This document shows positions 1 to 10,036 of a stretch of 64,000 nt of DNA, piece by piece (position 1 is the stretch's first letter; every line of letters starts with the position of its first letter). The notes beneath the pieces are model-generated. The model did no database searches. It was not told where the DNA came from and saw nothing but the letters and a program-made list of their open reading frames with translations. The translations under genes and the position numbers were made by a program. This stretch comes from Arenicola marina (lineage: Eukaryota; Annelida; Polychaeta; Arenicolidae), in NCBI GenBank assembly GCA_964019135.1, contig OZ025252.1:4170823-4234822 (forward strand). The letters run 5' to 3'.

Positions 1-420
1 CTACCAGGCCAGCCATGGGGGAGACACGCCTTCGTGGCGGAGAAGCCGGCCAGTAGCATTCATCACGAAATGTACTTCACGCTTCATTCGGCAAAGGACG
101 CCTCGCATTAATCAAAACTGTCTTTATCGTCCATTGCCTTTCCACGTGCTGCCGTCAGCCCCCCACCCCTCCCCACCCCTTTCCTCCTCCCTTCCCCGTC
201 CCCCTCCTCGCCCCCCTCTTTTTTTCCACCTATCCTTCCCCTCGCGCGCATCCTCTCCGTCCCCTCCCTCCCCTCCGTCCCCTCCCTCCCCTCCGTCCCC
301 TCCCTCCCCTCCCTCCCCCTCCCCCCCACCATGCCCCACGACTGCAAGACCATGCAAAGACTCGCTTGGAGAGAGGAGGTAATCGACAAAGTGAGAGGAG
401 ATGTTTGCATAGGGAAGGCC
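1..420. other. Gene-free stretch with pyrimidine-rich tract
   Basis: About 130-330 is almost pure C/T on the + strand (Pro/Ser-rich in one strand, Gly/Glu/Arg-rich in the other). The open frames here have only simple-sequence composition, no domain and no splice context, so none is called as a gene. The only structure is the short tandem repeat listed separately. Confidence 0.7.
253..318. repeat. Short 18-bp tandem repeat, about 3.5 copies
   Basis: The unit is CCGTCCCCTCCCTCCCCT, repeated head to tail inside the pyrimidine tract. Because 18 is a multiple of three, the minus strand reads as a six-residue Gly/Arg/Glu/Thr repeat in one frame. That explains the apparent peptide there without a gene. 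Confidence 0.85.
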
Positions 421-1300
421 AGGCCTTAGTCAATAATGAACCATATCGATAAATTATCGAACAGGACGGAGGCACGAGAAGAAGCTATAATTCCTTGGAA
501 TGGCTTCTTCCACGACAACTTTGTTGCATTTTTTGTCCGGCATTCCCGTTATAGGCAGTGGCAGTGCATTGAAATATGGTATATATATCTCTGCTATTCC
601 TGCGTGCACCACAAACATGGAAAACAGGAAACAAGCGCAGCACCTTTTTGTCTTTTAATCATTTATGTGACCGCAGACTGTATTAGTATCGACAGGTTTT
701 CATCATTTTGGTAGACTGCCTCAGAAAAGAAGCAGATAAATGTATTACCGGTACACGCCATTTTAATGTCGTTTGACAAAAACATATATCTAAGACCAAA
801 CCTATACTTAATATTATAATAATAGTAATATTACAGCTTATGATACATCAAACACCAGGACATTACATGTAAATTGTGTATAAATCCCACATGTCTGCAA
901 TAAATTTCCAAAGTCTCGCACAAGAGGGGAGACACATGTCAAAGATTGTGATCAGGATATTTTTTGATACTCGATAGCTGAGGCCGATATCATCATAAAG
1001 TTTTGATGATTTTTATTCCTGTACGATATTTAGTCGTGCCGAGCATACAAGTGATCTAAAGTAGGACAGAGGCGTGCTGTGTTGATCAGTGACGTAGTCA
1101 GCCTACGCACGAACGCACGTGTGTAAACCGGGTCAGGGCAAACCGTACGAAATATACGAAAAAACGAAACATACGAAATCAATCATTTATAACTAGACTG
1201 TAAAACCTAGTTACGTCCCCATGTCGGAGCGGTTTCTTAAAACTTTAACACTCTCTGCCACGAACAGAATGTATATTTCAGCTGCCTTCGTTACTCTGCC
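421..1300. other. Gene-free single-copy stretch
   Basis: AT-leaning mixed-composition DNA. I see no recognisable coding domain, RNA gene or transposon end. The one frame of about 90 codons (436-714) has no family resemblance I can name. Confidence 0.6.
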
Positions 1301-3232
1301 GCACCCACATCCCCCCCCCCCCACCCTCACCATGTATCGTATTTAAGCCAGCCAGGTGAGATTTCTTGCATGTTGTAATGGGGAGACACCTGGTCGAAAC
1401 TATAACCGAAACTATAACCACATAACCACTACTGGAAACAAACCGGTAACATTACGGTCATTGTGGGATTGAAGGAGCAAAAGGAATCCTGGACTTCGGG
1501 TGTGTGTGTGGGGGGGGGGGGTTCCTGCCGTTCTCTTGTCGATAGAAGTAGTGAGACGCTTACAGCTCCCCTGAAGTTTTGAACGCAATGGTCTTGGCTC
1601 ATGTTCGGAACTTTTAGATAAACCAGCCTAGCGGCGTGACCAAACCTTTGAGTGAGATTATAACGAAGCTATCGCCACCGACACGGTCTAGAGGACACCG
1701 CATCACATTCCCCGCTCCTTTAATAGCCCCCGCCCTACCCCACCCCCCCCCCCCCCCCACGACCCCTTCCTCTCCACCTTAATAAAAGAAGACATGAAAA
1801 GAAAAAGAAAAAAAACGAACGCCACAAAAAAAAAATCACGTGATGATTAGAAGGATTAGTTTTGAATCAATCTCCCGGAAGATGTCACGCTAGCGCTTTG
1901 AGCTGGAATAAAAGTGGCATCCTTTTTCGCCGCCAGGGGCAATGTATGGATGGATTGTGAATCTGCCCGCGATGCTGTCACCGTGACACTTCTCCCGTCG
2001 TCTTGACGAGTCGGGCAACTTGAGACGATGGCCGCCCGCCGTTCTTGCCTTCTATCGACGCGCTGACTCTCTGTCAGTCGCGCTCCACTGACTTGATTGA
2101 AAGAAAGAAAGAAAGGAAAAAAAAAAACCCCAAAAAACAATAATGGCCGCCAAAAAAACATTCGGACATAAAAGGGTCTTGCTCATTGGCGCTGTGGCGA
2201 TTATAGACAGTCATGCCCCCCCACCACCCCCACCCCCCGCCGTCCCCTAAAGGATGAACTTGGGACGGTGCAAGCGGTGAGTGGAACAGGAAGTTAGGAT
2301 GAGGACGGATGGAGAGGGGGTGGGGTAGGGGGGGGGGGGTCGATAATGAGGTGGGGATGGAGGTGCGAGTGGTGGGGCTGGGTAGGGGTCCGTGGTCCCT
2401 CGGTCGTGGAGAAGGGATGATTGCTTTAAGGAAATGGCGACGTGATGAGAGTAGTTGACTAGACGGTTGACGCAGCACAGGTGGGACTTTGAAAGTCAGT
2501 TCAGGAAAGCTGGGAGATGAAGGTGGAAGTGGGGAGTGGAGAGGGGTGGGTGTGTGGGTGTGGGGGACTTTTATAGAATAATGGGTAGATGGGGTGGGGT
2601 GGGGGGGGAGCTCATAGAATAATGGGTATATGGGTGAGTGGTAAGGAGACGGAGGGCATCAAGGCTCTAAACCTCAAAAAAAATTGTTTTTGAAAGGGGA
2701 GTTGATTGTCGCTATAACTCCATAGCCTGAGGGTGTGACGGCTTCAACGCATCTAAAACAAGACCGGAATCATTGAAATGAGAAATACTTGCAACTTGTG
2801 ATTCCACTCCCCTCCCGTCTCGCCCAACACTCCCCTGCCCTCCCCTTCCCTCCCCTTTCCCCCCCGCGATATCTTTCCCCTAGTGAACGACGTCACGTGG
2901 CCAGGGGGTGACTCCATCGGTCTCTGCCCCGGGGCACGCGGCGCCTACCAGCGAACTGGAGAAAATGGTTGCTGGGTGATGGGCCAGGGGAGGGGGCGGG
3001 GGAGGTGGGGTTGGGGCGCGAGGGGGGGGGGGGGTGGGAGGGATGGGATGGTGATCTGACGGCTCGTTCTCCTCGGCTGACTGGCTCTTGGCGTACGTGT
3101 GGGGGAAGAGGGAGGGCAACGTGTTGGGGAAGGGGGGACGTGGGGGTGGAGATGAAGGTGGTGGTGGGGGTGGGGTGGTAGTTGTCATTAGACGCGGATC
3201 GGCGTGCCGGTCTTGCCCCCCCCCCCCCCTCC

Positions 3233-3249
3233 ACACACACACACACACC
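3233..3249. repeat. (CA)n microsatellite
   Basis: About eight uninterrupted CA dinucleotides directly after a C13 run. It is a simple repeat with no further information. Confidence 0.9.
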
Positions 3250-3930
3250 TCCCATCGACCCACCCACTCACCCACCCTTGCCTTGCACGATTCCTCCCGG
3301 CCCCCCAGGTTCCGCTTGGAGCGACACCACGCGGAGAAATCGGCGGGCTCCGGAAATGAAAAGCGGCCGAGAAATGCTGGCGGCTTATGGCAGGTAGGAG
3401 ACAAGAGCTGGGAGGGTAAATGGGCAGAGTCGGGGTGGGGAGGGGGACGCCAGTGGGTGGGGGGGGGCGGAGATGGTGAGGGAGAGAGGGAGGGAGGGAG
3501 AGAGGGAGAGGGGATGCGGTTCCGTATGATTGGTGGAGGGAGAGGTCAGACGGAAGACCGTTATAACGTCTAATGTCTGAGAAAGAATTTACACCCCACT
3601 CTACCAGACCGCCCCGCCCAACACTGCCTACCTACGCATCCACCCCCTACCCGATGAAGACAAGAATCGCCCAACTCACCCACCCCCCCCCCCCTCCTCA
3701 CGCTGCCACCGCCCCAGCCAGCGCCCCTTTTGGCCAGCGGTGCGTTGCCCCGATCTGCGACCAGCTGTAACTTCCTGGAAGAAAGCTGAACCAACAAAGC
3801 GGGAGGCCAAGCATGACGAGGAAGGGAAAGGGGCCTGAGATAGACTTACATCCAGAAAGTAATTACCCGCCGCTAGCATTTGCATTTCAAAGGGACTGCT
3901 AAATTGTAAGCAAAATGAGCGCCACAAAAG

Positions 3931-4021
3931 GGGAGGGCGAGGGAGGGAGGGAGGAGGAGGAGGAGCAGGAGGAGGAGGAGGAGGAGGAGGAGGAAGAGGA
4001 GGAGAGGGGGAAGGGGGGGGG
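3931..4021. repeat. (GGA)n purine microsatellite
   Basis: An almost pure A/G tract made of AGG/GGA triplets, ending in G10. It is a candidate for triplex or quadruplex structure. Read on the minus strand it gives runs of Ser, Leu or Pro, the source of the spurious frames at 3,676-4,183. Confidence 0.9.
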
Positions 4022-5488
4022 GACGAGAAAAGAAATATGGCCACTTTTCGCCCCGCGGAATACGGGAATGATGACAGGTTTCGGCTGAATACGCTGGAGC
4101 CAAGTCAAAGTAAAATAGATCAGATACCGTCCACGGACCCGCTCACGCCCCCCCCCTCCCCCCCCCCCCCCACTCCCATCCATTCCCTACCACGACCACC
4201 CACCCACTCGCCCACTCCGCCAGAATCAAAGGCAATGATAAAAGTCAATTAATAGCATGGAAAGTAGCAATAACTGTGACGGCGCTTCCCCGATATTGAT
4301 GAGGCTAAAAGGCTGTTGTCTACCTGACAACAAGGCATCCACTAACCCCCGCCAGCACCCCCGAGCCCCCCTCCCCCACCCCCACACAGGTTCCACATCT
4401 AACCAGAACTACGCCGACTCCCCCCCCCATCCCCAGCACCTGCGCCAATGAGCAATCAAAGTTCCCAGAAGCAGTAGCAAAACTTGGCGAATGGAGAAAC
4501 TGGCGACTGTTCTTGCGTCAATGATCGATCATGCATGGATGGAAGATGATCACATTCATCGAATCATTGTCATCTTTTCGGTTTTTAGACGCCGCTCGTG
4601 TTACGTGACGCATACATATTGGCCTGCTCTTTGGCTTTGTGACGCCTTTGGAGAACCAAAAAGCAAGCGGCGTGAAAAGATTAATATTCCTTCATGCTTG
4701 TGACTTGAATGCTTAGATCGCCGGATTAAAATATCAATAGCTTTAATGAGTCTGGGAAAGACAACCACCCCGTTGGTCTCCTGTGCATGGAGATATGGCC
4801 GCCTACTCTATTGTCAGTCTTCGCGTTAGATTTGAGACGGTTGACCTTCACAAAGGTCACGAAGGAAGGGCAAGACACAGCGTTCTCAACTATCTCACCC
4901 AGAAACACGTAAATGTCCATTACTGTTTTTTAGGAGCCTTATTGCGCAATAATGTAACATGATTTTTCTTAATTAGTTCAGGTCGTTTCACTTGCAACAT
5001 AATAATGAATACTAGCATGAATGCATGGGAGGGACTATTACACATAATTCATAAATGTTGGGGCATTGACTTTTAAGCGAGTTGACTGCGATGGCTTATT
5101 ATGCCTTTAATGACGGCAGATGGACAATTCAACCTGCAAGAATGACAGGGAGTGGTTATTAAGCATGCGATAGTGACATGAAGCATTTTGACTGGGAGTG
5201 GTTGCTTCACATGTTAATATGACTGGAGAGGTGATGTCAAACATATAAGAATGACACGTGTGACAGCGTATGAGGCGTGAACGAAGAAACGCGATGAAGA
5301 GATACCTTTAGGTGGTGACGGGGCCAGACCACGACCACACAAGGCCAGTGGCTGGCTGGCACACTGGCCGCCCGCATGTCTTCTCTTGCCGACTCACGGA
5401 AACACGTATTTTCACTTTTCAATCGACCACCGAGGTCCTGTAGCCTTGGTCTCCATTTCCTTGGCCACCTTCGGTAGCTCATATCTTA

Positions 5489-5502
5489 GCGCCCCCTGGA
5501 TG
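5489..5502 (-). promoter_or_regulatory. CTCF-like motif
   Basis: The + strand reads GCGCCCCCTGGATG. Its complement matches the bilaterian CTCF core CCASYAGRKGGC at 10 of 12 positions and adds the usual GC next to the core. Matches of this quality are expected by chance many times in a window this size, so this is only a candidate. Confidence 0.25.
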
Positions 5503-5905
5503 TTGACCTCTGAATGTTGACCTCTGGATGTTGCCCCCTGTATGCTTTGGACCGTTGGAGGCGGCTTGCAAGTTCACGAGGCGTGGCGAGATGTAAAGCG
5601 AGAGAGCGTGGCTACGGAATGGGTGGGCGATAATAGAAGGATCTGGTGAACAGGGATCGGGTGAGGGGGCCGGGATTTGGCAAATGGGTAGAATGCGGGA
5701 TGGAGGTGGAGGGGCGAAAGGGGTGGGTGGAGGAAATGGATGGGGTGGAGGAGGGTTGTATTGCAAATAAGGGAGGGGGGGTAATAGCGGTGAAGGGCAA
5801 GCAAGCAAAGGCACCTCGGAAACAAGGGATCCGCGATAAAGACTTTTAATTGAGAAATTTAATAAGGCGGATCGATGAGAGTATCACCTTACGCTTGAAG
5901 CTCGG

Positions 5906-6080
5906 GGAGTATTGGTGAGGCGTCGACCCTTGGGACGGGGGGGGAGGGGCGAGGAGGGAAGGGGGTATGGTGAGGCGTCGACCCTTGGGGACGGGGGGGG
6001 CGCGGAGGGAAGGGCGGGTATTGGTGTGTATGTAGAGGGCGTCGACCCCTGGGATTGGCGGGGGAGGGGGGGGGGGGCAG
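5906..6080. repeat. Three-copy tandem repeat of 55-64 bp
   Basis: Three blocks start with GGCGTCGACCC at about 5,919, 5,974 and 6,038 and run into G-rich tails of different length. The variable G-run accounts for the unequal spacing. Overlapping frames on both strands arise from this block and are not called as genes. Confidence 0.8.
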
Positions 6081-6174
6081 GTAGGGGTGGACGGCCAACG
6101 ACGATCAGAGCGTTGTATTGATTGCGATTTGGAAAGGTGAAGGAGGCGGGGTGGAGGTGTGTGTGTGTGGTGGT

Positions 6175-6194
6175 GGGGGGGGGGGGGGGGGGGG
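6175..6194 (+). repeat. G20 homopolymer
   Basis: Twenty consecutive G residues, the longest homopolymer in the window, right after a (GT)n stretch. Its exact length should be treated as uncertain because sequencing slips on such runs. Confidence 0.9.
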
Positions 6195-6686
6195 TAACCG
6201 ACGCGGCTTCCATCATTCCAGGAGGGGACAGATGTTGCCAGGTCAACGAGGTCGATTCCCAGCACACTCCGCCCTCCCCCCCCCCCCCTACCCCGTCCGC
6301 CCCCCCCCACCTCTTCCCTTCTCCTCCTCTCACTTTACCACAGAACGTCTTTCAAGCGAAAACGAAATAGTGGAGACAAGAAAAAAGAAATGGGCAAACA
6401 GTGATTATGTGGTCGGCGCTGGGTGTTTGATCAGTCCAGCGTGTCTTCTTGGGCTTCCACAGATCCCGGCGTTCCGTCGGCTCTTCGCTCCAGATCGATC
6501 AACATCGATTTCTCTCCCCACAAAAGATTCACAGAAGGGTGACAGAGTGTCTCTTACGCGCTCACTTGCGAGAACCCTTTGACAAAATATTGGCGGACAT
6601 CGAAGAAAAGGTTGCAGAGAGGCTCGCTGAGGTGTGAGAAACCGTGAGGCACGCACACCCACACAGCCCCCTTCCACTCTGGGTCC

Positions 6687-6703
6687 TGACTTGACCTTGA
6701 CCT
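6687..6703 (-). promoter_or_regulatory. Tandem nuclear-receptor half-sites
   Basis: The + strand reads TGACTTGACCTTGACCT. The complement holds two perfect AGGTCA half-sites with no spacer and a third, imperfect one. It includes TCAAGGTCA, the extended half-site used by the ERR and SF-1 families. No gene is visible nearby. Confidence 0.25.
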
Positions 6704-7125
6704 TCTACTGTCTTAATCATCATACGAAGAACCATACAAGTGTAACATTTATGATAATAATAATAATATTTCTTGCAATAAATAAATAATTAAAATAAAA
6801 TAAAGCAGGAGTAGGTTGATCAATAGACGAGGACCACACGGACATTTATTTTATTTTGATAGCGTAATTTTTCATTTCGATACCGTAATGCTTCTACTAA
6901 TGAGACGGCGCACATTAAAAGCAGATGAAAATCAGCCGTATTTTATTGGCGTTTCACCAACGTTTTATGAAAACCTGTTATGTTTATTGTATTGGAAGCA
7001 CGAAGCTAGTGAGGCCGCACATCTGTCAAACTACAGGGGGTGTAACACGTTTTTTTTCTTTATGACAAACGCACTTTGAAAGAACCAAGCAAGGGGTTTG
7101 GAATCAGACGCTATATGCCGGGCGG

Positions 7126-7133
7126 TGACGTCA
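7126..7133. promoter_or_regulatory. Full CRE palindrome TGACGTCA
   Basis: Perfect CREB/ATF-type palindrome. It is one of six in the window, at 7,126, 34,544, 46,668, 54,381, 59,472 and 63,696. Confidence 0.3.
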
Positions 7134-8548
7134 TGGATTGTTGTGTAGCGTAGCCTCCGAAATAGTGAGGGGGGGGGGGGGGCGGGGTGAAAGCTGCTTA
7201 ATATTTTTTTCTGTTTTAGGGAGGGAGGGGGCACAACTGAATGATTGCCTTACTGGAATACGCTCATCGTGCTTTCAGCGGTTCATCAACACAGGTATTT
7301 ATCCATTTAAAAATAAACCAGGGTATATGGAAATACAACAAGGTCGAAATTGTCTTTGTGCTCTATGACAACACTCATAATTTCTTCCGTGCATAATTTA
7401 AAAGCATCGAGTTGAAAGGGCCGCATACTTAATGGATCTAAGGCGCTCCATGCCCGACCTTCACCCCCGCTCCCTTCCATCACAGATCACGCCCATTCAT
7501 TTATTATTTTAACCCCTGCCATACAGGGAAGACCCCCCCCCCCTCCCCCACTACCACCCCTCCATCATCTACCCAAGACGTTTACCAACACAACCACTAC
7601 CACCACCACCCTATTAAACGACGCTGATCAAAAGGATTTCGAATCGATATCTTAACAATCGGAGAATCGAAAATTATAATTGCTGGTTTGTTAATTGAGT
7701 CCCACGGTCACACCAGGGTGACAAATATTTAATTTTGGGGGTCGTGTGAGCCGGTGCGGAGTTCTTCTATTCCTAACGCCTAGAAGCGTGGAGTCCGGGG
7801 GTGAAAATCGATTCTACCGCCACAGAAAGAAAGACATGCTTATTGAATAAACGCTCACAAAGAAGTGTGTGTTTCATGCCGAGACATGGGTGGAAAAAAG
7901 CAGGCCGGGATAAAGAAAACCTCGAGTACAAACGTCTTCACAAGTGTCTTTCAGCTAAGAAATACCGGGGGTGAACAGGTGTTTCTTAACCAATGGGCAT
8001 CGAAGCGTTTTATATTGAAAAGATGGCGTCTCTATAGGCCCCACCCCACTTCGGCTTCTCGTCACATTACGCACGCGCGATCACCTTGGGAGCTTTTTGA
8101 CATGGAAATGTGTTCTCTTTGTAAGTGTAACAGGTGACTGAATACAAATATAGACGATTTTTCTTCCCCGCGGCGTGCAAACGCAGCCCGCTTCACATAC
8201 ACAACCACCCTCCACTCGACCGTCCGAAGCATACCCGTGGCCCTCAAAGCAGTCAGCTGTTGAGGCCACAAGGCAAACAGAGCGACTGTAGATTTGGAGT
8301 CTGTCCTTCACACCTGAAGCCTCGTTTCACCGTTGCCTAATGAGTAAGAACAATTAACACTTCGCCCCATCACACACTTCAATGCTCCAAGTCGTACAAA
8401 GCACCAATTATAGGTTGTAAAGCTTCACAGATATTGTTCTTTACCTACCTGTGAAGTCCGTCCTCAGCGCTCTTGTATCCTAATTAACTTTTCCCAAGCT
8501 CTTTGACGCGGTCACCACAGTCAGGGCATATGTTTTCGCGCGGTTTTC

Positions 8549-8660
8549 ATTGGTTGCAAAAATGTCGTCTGCTGCGACAGGTGACGCATGTCTGCCGGCG
8601 AAATGGAACGTAGGAAAGAACAAACGTTACCCATAGCAACGCATTGCTATATTATATAAA
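8549..8660. promoter_or_regulatory. Promoter-like cluster: inverted CCAAT, RFX X-box, TATA-like
   Basis: ATTGG (inverted CCAAT) lies at about 8,550. GTTACCCATAGCAAC lies at 8,626-8,640 and fits the RFX X-box consensus GTNRCC-N(0-3)-RGYAAC with a 3-base spacer. TATATAAA lies at 8,653-8,660. X-boxes commonly mark promoters of cilium genes in animals. No coding exon can be seen within a few kilobases on either side, so the link to any gene is speculative. Confidence 0.3.
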
Positions 8661-9963
8661 TCAAACAGTTGTACGGCGAGAGGTTCATATTATAAGTTAT
8701 TAATTACATACACTTACATGGCAGGTAGATCTAGGTAAACAAAAAGTCAAAGAAATTTCCAATCTTGACATATGATATCTGTCATTTGATCAGTTAATTA
8801 ATGTAACGGGTTAAAAAGATGTCTTCACAGAATATCTACCGGTCACAAATAGCCCGCGGACCTTAAAGAGACGCTTTCATGGTCTCCCCTTCATCCCCAG
8901 ACCTCTCACGCAGAAATGTCACCGATCGTCAAATTTGAGAAGTGGTCACGTGATCTTCAGTCTAATCAACACGGATACTTTTAAAGCAATTATGTAAACG
9001 AAGAGTTCTGCATTTTTCTATCTCATTTACCAAGCATGGTAATGGGCATCATCGCCTACAGCTGGTATCAGTCTTATTTATTTTCTAGGTTTTTGTCGTT
9101 TATGACTCTTATCCGGCAAGTAAAAGTCTAGGTTTTAAATGCGGAGTGGCCACTCTATACAATGAGAAGGGAATGATATGGAACCGGCGGCGATGAGTTG
9201 TTTTTTGAGCTACAAGAGTTTTCAAATCTAATATCCCACAGCCTGTTTTTTTTTAGTAATAACGCATCAACTATCCTTCAATATCACTTTGAATTTCTCG
9301 AATGACGGTGGATACTCAAACTCAGGTCCGAAACGGATTGGGAGTGGTGAGGGTGCTGTCAGGGTGGGGGGAGGGGGGGGGGGCTTAAAAAAGAGATGGG
9401 GAGGGGGTGGTGGCAGGAGACGTGGCGGGGAGGTTCTAGGTATCGGGTCGATGGATAAGATTAGATATCAGCCTAGTCTGCAGTCTCCTCTTAATTATGT
9501 TACCGTCACTGAGTGTGTGGGGAGGGGTGGGGGCAGGGGGGGTGGGGGCGAACTTGAGCTTCTAACGGTTTGCGTCGTGACGTCGCTGGAAACAGACACT
9601 GAGCTCCGCATCTCCTGTTGAATGTAATTGTCCGGGGAACGTCAGACCTGGAATCTCAGACCTAATTAGATGATTCTTAGATGTCTCCCCGCAACCCCTC
9701 CCGCCTCGTGCTCCCGTCGTGACACCATTGGTTCAATCGCTTTAAGTTTCAAAAGCCTAAATGTTGCTTGAAATGCGTCTGGGCGTCATGAAGACATTTC
9801 ATCAGAGAGCGGTTGTCATTGCCCATGTTGAGGATATTGTGATCGTATCATTTTGCGATGCCGACCGGTGTCTGGGGCAGCAGTGACCAGGCTCGCCATC
9901 CGTCTGGAACAAGATACCAGCAGCGACCCGCCCCCCCCCCCCCCCACCACCCCCCGTCATGTG

Positions 9964-9977
9964 GCGCCGTCTGGTGG
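9964..9977 (-). promoter_or_regulatory. CTCF-like motif at the left edge of the G-rich array
   Basis: The + strand reads GCGCCGTCTGGTGG. Its complement matches CCASYAGRKGGC at 11 of 12 positions. It lies about 60 bp before the first array unit. A similar site in the opposite orientation lies just past the far end of the second array. Confidence 0.3.
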
Positions 9978-10036
9978 AATTTGATGCAGCATCAGACGGA
10001 GACTGAGACGAATAGAAGGGAAGAGCCTCTGGATGA

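Larger units (their letters stand above)
1301..6350. other. Gene-free region patchworked with G/C homopolymers and purine/pyrimidine tracts
   Basis: Runs of 9-20 G or C recur (for example C16 at 1,743-1,758 and G20 at 6,175-6,194). They are interspersed with GGGGT-, GGA- and CA-type simple sequence and separated by ordinary single-copy DNA. Many overlapping frames of 60-170 codons appear on both strands, all dominated by Pro, Gly, Ser or Arg as expected from such tracts. None shows a domain, so no gene is called. The stretch 4,250-5,640 is cleaner single-copy DNA, but I recognise nothing in it either. Confidence 0.65.
6351..10036. other. Gene-free single-copy stretch left of the first array
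   Basis: Mixed-composition DNA with fewer homopolymers than the region before it. Frames of 60-110 codons occur (for example 7,865-8,137 and 9,289-9,621), but none has a recognisable domain. The region holds the candidate regulatory motifs listed separately (nuclear-receptor half-sites, full CRE, X-box, CTCF-like). Confidence 0.6.

Noticed and set aside
2074-3573. Pro-, Gly- and Arg-rich frames of 100-174 codons
   Set aside because: Composition follows the underlying G/C simple sequence; frames overlap on both strands and none has a domain.
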